Made by a program: the position numbers and the translations under genes. Shown here one piece after another: positions 57,758-64,000 of a stretch of 64,000 bases of DNA. A model generated the notes under the pieces. It was given only the letters and a program-made list of their open reading frames with translations. It did no database searches and was not told the origin of the DNA. The stretch spans positions 17,782,001 through 17,846,000 of the forward strand of contig NW_026974140.1 of the NCBI RefSeq assembly GCF_037042905.1, written 5' to 3'. This DNA is from Lytechinus pictus. Its lineage: Eukaryota > Echinodermata > Echinoidea > Temnopleuroida > Toxopneustidae. How positions within the stretch are numbered: the first letter of the stretch is position 1; each line of letters opens with the position of its first letter.

Positions 57758-58477
57758 TTTCCCCTTGATGTCCCCTTTCTCCCATCTGCATGATTTCTTT
57801 TAAGTGATGTAAAAAAAAAGAATGGGGGAGAGAAAGATAGAAAATGAAATTCTTGTTCTTGTATGATAGAATACTCCTATTTATGTATTCCCCCTCCTTA
57901 AAGTACTTTGGCACTGCCCCTGCTCTTCTCTTTTCTTTTCTTTTCTTTTCTTTCCCTCCCCTCCCCCTTCCTTCCCTTTTTCCTCCTAGTTATTTTTTTG
58001 TTTTATTGCTTTAATTAGGCCCAAGTCATATATTTTTGGACTGGTGCCTGCCCACAAATCCTCGGCGAGGATGAAGAAGTACAAAAGAAATTCCAGTGTC
58101 AATGAAGACTGAATATCAGCTGGTTTAAAAATTAAATTAGGTTTCAAGTGACATTTGATTCCATTCAACTATTAAGTGTCATTATGGAAATGATATTTTT
58201 GTTCAGACTTCTCAATTTTCTTGTTTGATGATCCACAGCTTTTGTTGGTAACATGTATCAGTTTAAAACTTTTTTAGGTGCATTAATTGACATGACTTGG
58301 TGGTTTTATATCTAGCTGAAAATTATTAGAGAGTAAAAATCAGTTTTAATATTTAATTCATTTGGCTCTTTCCAACCACCAGCCCAAAAAGCTAAAGATG
58401 AGCCTTTAGATGAGAGTGATGAAGAGAAAGAACCAGGCTTCTTTGGAAGATTACTAGACAGAATCAGAGGAAATTAA
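40786..58477 (+). CDS. DNAJA3: DNAJA3/Tid1 mitochondrial Hsp40, whole gene
   Basis: Type I J-domain co-chaperone that stimulates the mitochondrial Hsp70 ATPase and helps fold matrix proteins. Ten exons join in frame to 481 residues (human 480). Seen: a presequence-like N-terminus with Arg/Ser and few acids (1 to about 85); the J domain about 90-155 ([12 protein letters not shown] 118-120); a Gly/Phe-rich stretch about 158-180; [11 protein letters not shown] about 183-193; and four Cys-X2-Cys zinc motifs (240-243, 257-260, 279-282, 293-296). Substrate-binding C-terminal domains follow ([36 protein letters not shown]). The acidic tail ends [13 protein letters not shown]. Two zinc motifs read CKGSR and CRGTR, lacking the last glycine of CxxCxGxG. 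A second possible last exon lies at 58991-59139. Confidence 0.96.
41111..41131. repeat. Short perfect hairpin
   Basis: GTTGAGACC and GGTCTCAAC separated by three bases, approximately at these positions, in intron 1. Probably a small MITE remnant. Confidence 0.6.
41760..41890 (+). promoter_or_regulatory. Candidate alternative promoter/first exon in intron 1
   Basis: A palindromic E-box TCACGTGA at about 41798, then a CG-richer stretch and ATGACTCAAAT directly followed by a consensus donor GTAAGT at about 41889. It could be a non-coding first exon that avoids the transposon. Its ATG is not in frame with exon 2, so it would not give the DNAJA3 start. Speculative. Confidence 0.25.
43270..43345 (-). 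mobile_element. tRNA-derived SINE head
   Basis: On the minus strand GTGGCTCAGCGGATAA matches a tRNA 5' arm with A box, and the B-box-like GGTGATTCAAATGCC follows at tRNA spacing. Decayed, in intron 1. Confidence 0.55.
43396..43541 (+). CDS. DNAJA3: DNAJA3 exon 2, start of J domain
   Basis: 146 bp, residues 64-112. The end of the presequence ([11 protein letters not shown], compare FHTSAPLAKE in human) leads into [20 protein letters not shown]. Acceptor TTTGTTACAG, donor GTTTGT. Confidence 0.95.
44581..44664 (+). CDS. DNAJA3: DNAJA3 exon 3, HPD motif
   Basis: 84 bp, residues 113-140: [20 protein letters not shown] onward. HPD is the Hsp70-ATPase-stimulating loop. Acceptor GTAAAACAG, donor GTAAGT. 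Confidence 0.96.
45166..45387 (+). CDS. DNAJA3: DNAJA3 exon 4, G/F region
   Basis: 222 bp, residues 141-214. The end of the J domain ([13 protein letters not shown]), a Gly-rich stretch and [20 protein letters not shown]. Acceptor ATATGTCAG, donor GTATAT. Confidence 0.95.
45881..46033 (+). CDS. DNAJA3: DNAJA3 exon 5, first zinc motifs
   Basis: 153 bp, residues 215-265. [18 protein letters not shown], then CERCKGSR and CHQCNGTG. Acceptor TGTATTCAG, donor GTTAGA. Confidence 0.96.
46075..46305 (-). mobile_element. tRNA-derived SINE in DNAJA3 intron 5
   Basis: Minus-strand GTGGTCTGGTAATCTGACTA head, B box GGTTCAAATCC and CCCAGCC, then a body with AGGTGAGACGACTGGGTAAC. Decayed tRNA structure. 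The 109-residue frame through exon 5 runs into it. Confidence 0.6.
46670..46817 (+). CDS. DNAJA3: DNAJA3 exon 6, last zinc motifs
   Basis: 148 bp, residues 266-314 plus one base. [29 protein letters not shown], then [10 protein letters not shown]. Acceptor AATTCTGCAG, donor GTATGG. Confidence 0.96.
47285..48400 (+). mobile_element. ORF1-only L1-like retroelement
   Basis: The reading frame 47429-48349 is preceded by about 140 bp with a GC-rich start (GCCGCCGAGTAACCGCC) and followed by short unique DNA. No EN-RT frame of matching composition follows before the satellite. It may be a truncated element or a HAL1-like ORF1-only element; boundaries inferred. Confidence 0.5.
47429..48349 (+). CDS. 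L1-type ORF1p-like RNA-binding protein
   Basis: An intact 306-residue frame. An N-terminal basic/Ser-rich segment (1-60) is followed by a heptad-like coiled coil about 65-145 ([34 protein letters not shown]). Then comes an RRM-like core (NLLFYGLPP at about 151, [20 protein letters not shown] at about 210) and a C-terminal domain ([17 protein letters not shown]). This order matches the L1/Tx1-type ORF1 (Transposase_22) family, a trimeric RNA chaperone that packages LINE RNA. The coding GC content is clearly above its surroundings, and the frame has no stop. It sits inside a host intron in sense orientation. Confidence 0.8.
   Translation: MNYELRSQKEAKDGNLGPKRRDSSNTNPNGKQGVAESSPQLSGTLRTNASSIPGPDAMPVMLEMRKLFSEFTAKIDGKLDYVIAELAAVKGDLSSMKQHVTTLETAVADTSGGIETVESTKIPRIEAAINQIQRDVEDQLVRQELHNRKQNLLFYGLPPKADEDVYETVHTVISKLLRISFESAQQISMVNAHRLPTRGKASPGASSPDPIIVRFAKMIDRDKILRAFEDSDRVKGQNQPTQSPRISVRCDLPAVMKRERGRLSSIAYHLRKSKSLKTKIKIQGTSVILLTKAANNQRATWSTWTE
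48434..51270. repeat. Satellite array, about 310-bp units with two hairpins each
   Basis: The word CTCTTGACATTTTGAATTAT recurs at about 48536, 48851, 49253, 49499, 49802, 50063, 50371, 50483, 50790, 50905 and 51040. That gives full units of about 250-400 bp and short ones of about 115 bp. Two units starting CTCATTTTCAATTTTAAGTG (48440, 49405) are 965 bp apart, a higher-order period of about three units. Full units hold two inverted repeats: GAATGGATGG...CCATCCATTC and GTGTGGTGC...GCACCACAC. No coding capacity. Confidence 0.85.
51990..53426 (+). pseudogene. LINE ORF2, endonuclease and RT fingers
   Basis: 478 residues. An APE-type endonuclease, about residues 90-310, shows [36 protein letters not shown] and [10 protein letters not shown]. 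The sequence then jumps from a post-EN segment ([15 protein letters not shown]) almost at once to the RT start ([31 protein letters not shown]). The usual linker of 100 or more residues is missing, which suggests an in-frame deletion. The frame ends at GFREKHAS after a frameshift. Confidence 0.88.
53423..54586 (+). pseudogene. LINE ORF2 continued, RT palm and C-terminus
   Basis: 387 residues in another frame, continuing directly from the previous frame. RT motif [15 protein letters not shown], motif [14 protein letters not shown], and catalytic motif C as FADD rather than YADD, then the LINE C-terminal region. The GATG overlap with the upstream frame is due to the frameshift, not translational coupling. 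Confidence 0.88.
55121..55155 (+). repeat. (TAAAC)n LINE tail
   Basis: About seven units of AACTA, marking the 3' end of the LINE. Confidence 0.85.
55449..55642 (+). CDS. DNAJA3: DNAJA3 exon 7
   Basis: 194 bp, residues 315-379. [33 protein letters not shown], then [18 protein letters not shown]. Acceptor TATGTTCTAG, donor GTAAGT. It joins exon 6 across the 8.6 kb intron in phase 1. Confidence 0.96.
56133..56248 (+). CDS. DNAJA3: DNAJA3 exon 8
   Basis: 116 bp, residues 380-417 plus two bases. [20 protein letters not shown] and [16 protein letters not shown]. Acceptor TATTATTTCAG, donor GTAAGT. Confidence 0.96.
57086..57262. mobile_element. Palindromic MITE, TTTCATAAAGCTGTTCGTAAG family
   Basis: Arms of about 60 bp (GTTTCATAAAGCTGTTCG, GTTAAGAGCGACTTTAAGAA) are exact or near-exact inverted repeats around a short loop. 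It is in DNAJA3 intron 8. Confidence 0.9.
57460..57557 (+). CDS. DNAJA3: DNAJA3 exon 9
   Basis: 98 bp, residues 418-450 plus one base. [20 protein letters not shown] and [12 protein letters not shown]. Acceptor TACTTTCAG, donor GTATGT. It can join either exon 10 or the candidate exon at 58991, since both accept phase 1. Confidence 0.95.
57729..57950. repeat. Poly(T) and (CTTTT)n simple repeats
   Basis: About 26 T at 57729-57754 and a CTTTT run at about 57926-57952. Confidence 0.9.
58383..58477 (+). CDS. DNAJA3: DNAJA3 exon 10, canonical C-terminus
   Basis: 95 bp, residues 451-481 and [23 protein letters not shown] then [11 protein letters not shown], matching the DEEGFLSKLKKMF end of the human long form. 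The acceptor CCAACCACCAG is fairly weak. Confidence 0.92.
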
Positions 58478-58990
58478 TCATGACATCATGGCAGAACTTT
58501 CTAGGTGGGTGGGACATCATCAATTCATGTGTTTTCCCCATTGTTTTTTTTTTTTTCTTCAAATCTAAATGTTTTTTTTTAATTAGTGCATCAAAACATT
58601 TCATGAAAAGTTTGGCTTGTGTTTGATTTCAATTTATGACTGTTTACATGGTTTGCATGAATACTTGCAAAATTCAAATTTTGAGAGAGAACGTTCATCA
58701 AGAGTCAATGAGCCCATAAAAAGAATATGTGATTTGTGAGTTAGTCACATGTTGCTTTTGATAAATTTGAATTAATTATAACAATCATGAGAGATTTCAT
58801 TCAGGTAAAATACCCTATCCAGAAAGATCTGCCCATGGTCAGTTGAGTACGATGTATTAAAAATGAATTATCCATAGAATATAGTAAGTTGTAAAATGAG
58901 TAAAAAAAACTTTCAATTCAATATGTTTTTAGATGATCAGGCATGCAATTTGAATCTTTTCCACCCTTTTATTTTGTTTACCCTTCCCAG

Positions 58991-59139
58991 GAGCCAACAT
59001 TGTGACTGACGACCCGCAGGGCATGGTGGGAAGGATCCGTCTTGGTCTAAACACTCCTAATTCTCAAGAGTTTGCCACAAAGGTAGCAGATGATATCAAT
59101 GAGAAAGAAGATGATACCAAAAGATCCAGCAAATCCTGA
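58991..59139 (+). CDS. DNAJA3: Candidate alternative last exon of DNAJA3
   Basis: A strong acceptor (TTTTGTTTACCCTTCCCAG) is followed by 149 bp open in the one phase compatible with exon 9. It would give GANIVTDDPQGMVGR, then IRLGLNTPNSQEFATK, then an acidic/basic tail to TGA. The resulting protein would be 498 residues with a different C-terminus. Human Tid1 has long and short forms that differ at the C-terminus, so an alternative end has precedent, though this sequence is not one I recognise. It could also be a 3' UTR remnant or another gene's exon. Confidence 0.5.
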
Positions 59140-59722
59140 AACCCTCAGACATTTTAGATGCATATCCAATCACAATTAACTTGTTCATCATTGTGATGGG
59201 CCAGAAGAGAGAAGGGATATTGTCTTCAACTATGGCAAACTGGATCAATTGCACTGATTGAATTGAATTATGGCAAGCCATTTGTGCGGGATGTGTGTCA
59301 CAATATCCTAGACACTATTTTAAACCGTGACAAGTCATCAATTTCTTTAATTTAATTCAATTATGGCAGGCTATCTATTTAGGTGGTGTGTTGCAAAGTC
59401 CTAAAAATTGTTTCTAACGTATGGGAAACCATTTGTGTAGGAGGTCTGTCACAAAGGACTCCAACTATGGCAAGCCATCCATGCCATTATTTTTTCTCAA
59501 TATTCCTGGTATTGGTCAAGTGCAAGTCATAACACTAATTATCAGATATTGCAAGTTTATGGTCCATTAAAGGAATTAAAAAAAAATGCACATACTTTCA
59601 AAGAATGATAGTTGGTGTAATTTCATGCATGAAGAGCCTGTCATAGGAAAATGGAATCTCAGTTCTTTTTATTCTTGGAAATAGGATCCCCAGCTGATGG
59701 TGGTATTGATCGAGTGAAGACC

Positions 59723-59995
59723 TTGGCCCTGTCTTACAAAGAGTTGCAATTGATCCAATCAACCACAGCTATGGAAAGCCAGCAATGTCAACATTTTCAC
59801 TGCATGTTTGTTCAAAACATTTTCTAGATATGATGTATATTCATACATTTATTGTTTTCTTGAAAATTCATTGTGCTCCTCTTTGTTTACAAAGGAATTT
59901 GTGCAAATTTCCTGGAGTAATAATTATGACATTGATGGATTTCCATATAGCTGAGGTTGATGGGATCAATCGTAACTCTTTGTAAGATGGGGCCT
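59723..59995. mobile_element. MITE, CTTACAAAGAG family, copy 2
   Basis: GTCTTACAAAGAGTTGCAAT at left and its mirror at right. Shares internal blocks with 22808-23080 and 61067-61325. Confidence 0.85.
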
Positions 59996-60023
59996 GGATG
60001 TGTAATAAAATGCTTCATGAACC

Positions 60024-60228
60024 TGGGAGCGTTTTACAAAGAGTTAAGTATGACTTAAGAGTTGTACTTACATGTCCAGTTGCATGCCGGTCAAAGGCAT
60101 CACTGCATTGGTCAAATTAAATTCTAATAGGATGCGCGCTACTGCGTATTGATAATATTGCATGTTACATATTATGTGCGCATCAGCACTAAGCATGACT
60201 CTAAATCATACTTGTAAAACACCCCCGG
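60024..60228. mobile_element. MITE, GTTTTACAAAGAG type
   Basis: GGGAGCGTTTTACAAAGAGT at left; the right end, reversed, reads GGGGGTGTTTTACAAG. A GC-richer core with GTGCGCATC. A different subfamily from its neighbours. Confidence 0.7.
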
Positions 60229-61066
60229 TAACAATCTAAATTGTTATTATCCAGTGTAAGAAAAATTGGTCAATATCCCGAGGTGTGGAACTAGAATAGA
60301 AGACTGACTGGATCTTGGTGAATTTATGAGGAGTGTATAGAGAAAGGTATACATTGGAATTCACATTCATTATTTTTATTTCCAAAGTCACAAGCTGCTT
60401 CTGATGTATATGACAATACTGTGTAAGGGCAGTTCCCATGAATATGATTATTTCTAAGAGGTTCTTCCAGTTGCAATTTCTTGAAAGGGAAATCAAAATA
60501 TCACAAATTTTGCTTCCTTTCATCACCACCCACCCATCCATCAACCCTCAATCTTATCTTGCAATACAGTACGCACTTTAACTATCATTCAGTTACCATG
60601 TCATTCTCCATTGTCTGAAATAGAGCAATAACTTATCGTACTAATCACTAAACATGATTTTACAAAAGGAAGAAGTATGACAGCTGTGGAAATTGATATT
60701 CACCATTAACTGATGAAATTTTGTATGTTTGAACCACTTGTACTCCTTTTAAGGTGCATATTCTTTTTCATTGTGATAATATAATCGTACAATATATTTT
60801 TATTTAACTGTAACCATTGGGTCATTATTATGGAGAAGTTAGAATAAGGTTACGTGAGTGGTAGATGAAGGTTCATAGCTGGCCAGTGATAATGATGAAC
60901 ATTTGGATGTCCATTCCTGAATAATGCTCCAGTCACAATGGGTAAATCGACTCCATACCAACAAACTCTGCCATGTTATTACCTATGACTTACCATCAGT
61001 AGGTTTGGAGTCTATTCCTGTTAGATGTGACTGTAGCATTAGGGTATGCAGGTCTATCAATATCTA

Positions 61067-61325
61067 TCCGTCTTACAAAGAGTAGCAATTGATCGGATCA
61101 AACACAACTATGGAAAGCCAGCTACGTCAACATCTAAAATGCATGTTAATTCAAACTATTTTCTAGATCTGATATTCATTCATCGTTTTTTTAAATTTTA
61201 GTGTGCTTCTCTTTGTTAACTAAGGATATTATGCAAATTTCCTGTACAAGAAATTATGATATTGATGGATTTTCATATAAAGGTTGATAAGATCAATTAC
61301 AACTCTTTGTAAGACGGGGTCCTGG
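61067..61325. mobile_element. MITE, CTTACAAAGAG family, copy 3
   Basis: CGTCTTACAAAGAGTAGCAA at left, mirrored CCCCGTCTTACAAAGAGTTG at right. Third copy of the family. Confidence 0.85.
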
Positions 61326-61400
61326 TTTCCTTCTGATAAAGCAGTGCAGTATGTTCTTAGCATGTATTAAAGAATATGAAACCATCATTTAACATCCTAT

Positions 61401-64000
61401 CCATAGGACACATTATTATTATTATTATTATTATTACTTATTATTTGTACTGCGCTTTTCCCATTAGGCCCAATGCGCTTACAATGAATTAATTAAATGT
61501 AATATTTTAAAAACTACAAAGTACGAAAGAGATGAGTTTTTAATGACTTTTTGAAAATTGCTAATGTTGGAGACTGTCTAATTATTAGTGGCAGGTCGTT
61601 CCAGGATTTTGAAGCCGACACTGTAAAAGTTCTGTCACCAGCTAATGTACGAGTTAATGAATATGTGAGGCGAAGGTGATCACTGGCCGACCTAAGTGCT
61701 CTAGTTGGTGTATACAGATTCAAGCAGTTACTTAAATACTGTGGAGCCTGTTTATTCAGTGTTTTGTAGACAATCAAGAGTAATTTGAACGTAATTCTCT
61801 GTTTAAAAGGAAGCCAGTGAAGAGAATTAAAGAGTGGTTGGGAAGGATGATCTCGGGAAACCTGTAAAATTAATCGTGCTGCCCAATTTTGTAGTCGTTG
61901 AATACGAATTAATTGATTAGAGGGAATTGTAGAAAGGAGCCCATTGCAATAATCAATACGAGACAGAACCAATGAACGAACAGCATTGTGACAGGCAGAC
62001 TGGTCAATGAACCTTCCGATTCTAGAAATGTTCCTTAAATAAAAAGTGACTGTACTACAGATATGAGAGATATGGTACGACATTGACATGCGGGAATCAA
62101 ATATGACACCAAGGTTTCTTATTTTTTCTGATGGTCTAAAAAGTGTACCATCAACATCAAGTTGAACATTTGGAAGATTGCGCAAGTTATAAGTAGAGGC
62201 CGCAACAAAAAATTCAGTTTTTTTGTCATTTAATTTTAGCTTATTCACTATCATCCACTGTCTTATATCTGATATACAATTCTGGAGTTTAACCAGTGCA
62301 TTATTGAGAGCTCCAGGAGTCTTCGGATCAAAAGAAACGTATAGTTGTATGTCGTCAGCATAAAAATGATAATTGATACAGTGATTTCGGATGATGTCGC
62401 CAACTGGAAGAGTATATATTGAGTAGCCTATGGGTCCGACTATTGACCCCTGAGGGAGTCCAAATTCTAGAGTTATGGGATTTGACAATGTGCCGTCAAT
62501 ATCAACTTGCGAAGTCCATCCAGACAGGTATGATTGGAACCAGGATAAGACTTTGGACCTAACGCCTATTCTATTGAATAACCGAGATATGAAAATGTTA
62601 TGATCTATTGTGTCAAACGCGGCAGATAAATCTAACAGCACCATAAAAACTACATTATTTGAGTCGAGAGAAAACATGATATCATTTTTTACTTTGATCA
62701 GAGCTGACTCGGTGCTGTGACCTGGCCTATAGGCAGATTGGAGAGGATCAAAAATATTATTAGATTCAATATGATCAGCTAGTTGAGTACATGCCGCCTT
62801 CTCGATGAGTTTACCTAGAAATGTTAAGTTTGAGACCGGTCTATAATTACTGATGTCATTTACGTCCAACCCTGATTTCTTCAAAAAAGGTTTGATGATT
62901 GCTGAATGTGCTTGATCAGGGAAAATACCTGTAGAAAGAGATTGATTGATTACATTTGTGAGCAATGGTAATAAATGAACAATGTTTTCTTTCAAAAACC
63001 ATGTAGGAATCGGGTCAAGTCGGGAGGATTTAGTAGCCGAAGACATAATGATTCTGGATACATTTGACTGAGAAAGCACCTGAAATTCTGCGAAAAGTGG
63101 AATATTTTGATTTTCAGTATCACTAAACTGAATGTTAACAGGTACAGTACATGCATCAAGTTCAGCTCTTATTCTCCTTATCTTGTTGACAAAAAACAAA
63201 GAGAATTGATGAGCTAATCTGGTTGCAGATTCGTATAAGGGAAGTTGATTCGACTTCTTGTTCAAAAGTGAATGAATGATCTGATATACCTCCTTGACAG
63301 AACACGAACCTAACTTTTCTTTCAAGAAATCTTCTTTAGCGGTATCAATGATTTGGCATACATTCCTATTAGCTTCTATGAACAATGTGCGATCTGAATC
63401 TAGTCGTGTTTTACGCCATTTACGTTCTGCTTTACGTCGGTGCTGGCGAGCAACAAGTACAGACTGATTAAACCAGGGTCTACGTCGCTTCAGAGGGCGG
63501 GACTTGGTTGAAGATGGTGCACAGGTATCGAGTACCTTAGTGACGCCAGAAACATACCAGTCAAAAAGAGACACATTATCTAAATCTTCTGGTTGAGATG
63601 AAACTAAGTCAAGTAAAGCATTACTGAATTGAGCTTTATCAATCTTGCGATAATTACGTAAGGAAGAAGTAACAGAGACTGGCTCTGATTTCTGATGAGC
63701 CAATAAAAAACGAATCATATAATGATCAGAAATACAAGTGTCGAATGTGTGACACTGTAAGATAACTGAGTCATCTCTGGTAAAAACTAGATCTAAAGTA
63801 TGACCAAGATTGTGTGTTGGACCTTGGACATGCTGAATGAGCCCAGCCGAAGAAATGGTGTTCCTCATGTGAAGCACATCATTTTTATTCATATCTTCCC
63901 AATGGACGTTGAAATCACCTAATAACACCAATTTTCCTGGACATAGTGATATCTCACATATGTATTCATCAAATTCCTTCAAGAAGTCAGAACTTGTGAA
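61401..64000 (-). mobile_element. L2/CR1-like LINE, runs off the right edge
   Basis: Minus-strand element with a long intact ORF2 end, a short 3' UTR (AAGCGCATTGGGCCTAATGG, AAAAGCGCAGTACAAATAAT) and an (ATT)n tail at about 61408-61434. The tail type matches the fragment at 24897-25215. Its 5' part lies beyond 64000. Confidence 0.92.
61514..64000 (-). CDS. LINE ORF2, endonuclease end plus reverse transcriptase
   Basis: An open frame of 828 residues to the window edge, so the true start is outside. Numbered from the TTG at 63982: the end of the APE endonuclease (LVLLGDFNVHW about 18-28, SDHYMIRF about 85-92), a basic linker (SRPLKRRRPWFNQSV), and the RT with YRPVSNLTFLGKLIEKA about 380-396. 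RT motif A is VLLDLSAAFDTIDH about 448-461, motif B GLPQGSIVGP about 508-517, and motif C FYADDIQLY about 540-548. The C-terminus is WNDLPLIIRQSPTLAIFKKS. It makes and integrates DNA copies of its own RNA. No stop or frameshift in 2.5 kb suggests a young, possibly active copy. Confidence 0.93.
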   Translation of the reverse strand, partial: FTSSDFLKEFDEYICEISLCPGKLVLLGDFNVHWEDMNKNDVLHMRNTISSAGLIQHVQGPTHNLGHTLDLVFTRDDSVILQCHTFDTCISDHYMIRFLLAHQKSEPVSVTSSLRNYRKIDKAQFSNALLDLVSSQPEDLDNVSLFDWYVSGVTKVLDTCAPSSTKSRPLKRRRPWFNQSVLVARQHRRKAERKWRKTRLDSDRTLFIEANRNVCQIIDTAKEDFLKEKLGSCSVKEVYQIIHSLLNKKSNQLPLYESATRLAHQFSLFFVNKIRRIRAELDACTVPVNIQFSDTENQNIPLFAEFQVLSQSNVSRIIMSSATKSSRLDPIPTWFLKENIVHLLPLLTNVINQSLSTGIFPDQAHSAIIKPFLKKSGLDVNDISNYRPVSNLTFLGKLIEKAACTQLADHIESNNIFDPLQSAYRPGHSTESALIKVKNDIMFSLDSNNVVFMVLLDLSAAFDTIDHNIFISRLFNRIGVRSKVLSWFQSYLSGWTSQVDIDGTLSNPITLEFGLPQGSIVGPIGYSIYTLPVGDIIRNHCINYHFYADDIQLYVSFDPKTPGALNNALVKLQNCISDIRQWMIVNKLKLNDKKTEFFVAASTYNLRNLPNVQLDVDGTLFRPSEKIRNLGVIFDSRMSMSYHISHICSTVTFYLRNISRIGRFIDQSACHNAVRSLVLSRIDYCNGLLSTIPSNQLIRIQRLQNWAARLILQVSRDHPSQPLFNSLHWLPFKQRITFKLLLIVYKTLNKQAPQYLSNCLNLYTPTRALRSASDHLRLTYSLTRTLAGDRTFTVSASKSWNDLPLIIRQSPTLAIFKKSLKTHLFRTL

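Larger units (their letters stand above)
59140..61400. other. 3' flank of DNAJA3 with MITEs
   Basis: No gene recognised. It includes the probable 3' UTR (AATAAA at about 60004), three MITEs and AT-rich DNA. The short reading frames lie in MITEs. Confidence 0.45.

Noticed and set aside
1..64000. CRISPR arrays, operons, bacterial promoters or phage genes
   Set aside because: The window is eukaryotic: spliced genes, LINE/SINE/MITE content and no spaced identical short repeats of CRISPR type.

Overview
This is an animal genomic window, most likely from an echinoderm and probably a sea urchin. The reasons are AT-rich DNA of about 36-38% G+C, large GT-AG introns, two conserved metazoan genes split into many exons, and a dense mix of foldback transposons, hAT-type MITEs, tRNA-derived SINEs and LINEs. 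The species call is inference; I saw no diagnostic marker.

Two genes were reconstructed exon by exon, with every splice phase checked. They are head to head. On the minus strand (11846-32068) lies a ZDHHC20/2/15-type protein S-palmitoyltransferase: 11 coding exons, 378 residues, DHHC at 153-156. On the plus strand (40786-58477) lies the mitochondrial Hsp40 co-chaperone DNAJA3/Tid1: 10 coding exons, 481 residues, HPD at 118-120. The 8.7 kb between their start codons is almost all transposon. The last exon of a third, unidentified gene (1428-1861, plus) sits at the left edge.

Layout: 1-1960 end of the unknown gene; 2-11.8 kb AT-rich DNA with MITEs and no recognised gene; 11.8-32.1 kb palmitoyltransferase gene with repeat-filled introns; 32.2-34.2 kb MITEs and a hAT element; 34.91-40.77 kb a 5.86 kb foldback element ending 18 bp before the DNAJA3 start codon; 40.8-59.1 kb DNAJA3, whose 8.6 kb intron 6 holds an L1-like ORF1, a hairpin-bearing satellite and a LINE; 59.7-61.3 kb MITEs; 61.4-64 kb a minus-strand L2/CR1-like LINE running off the right edge.

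The most notable signals are in gene architecture. (1) The palmitoyltransferase has two alternative versions of the exon for the fourth membrane segment and TTxE motif (21594-21726 and 19906-20038). Both are exactly 133 bp with the same phases, as expected of mutually exclusive exons. (2) Its acidic tail exon exists in three near-identical copies whose only differences are synonymous, and a 2.78 kb palindromic foldback is inserted between two of them. (3) DNAJA3 has a second in-frame candidate last exon. (4) The DNAJA3 start codon almost touches a transposon end, so its 5' UTR or promoter is probably transposon-derived.
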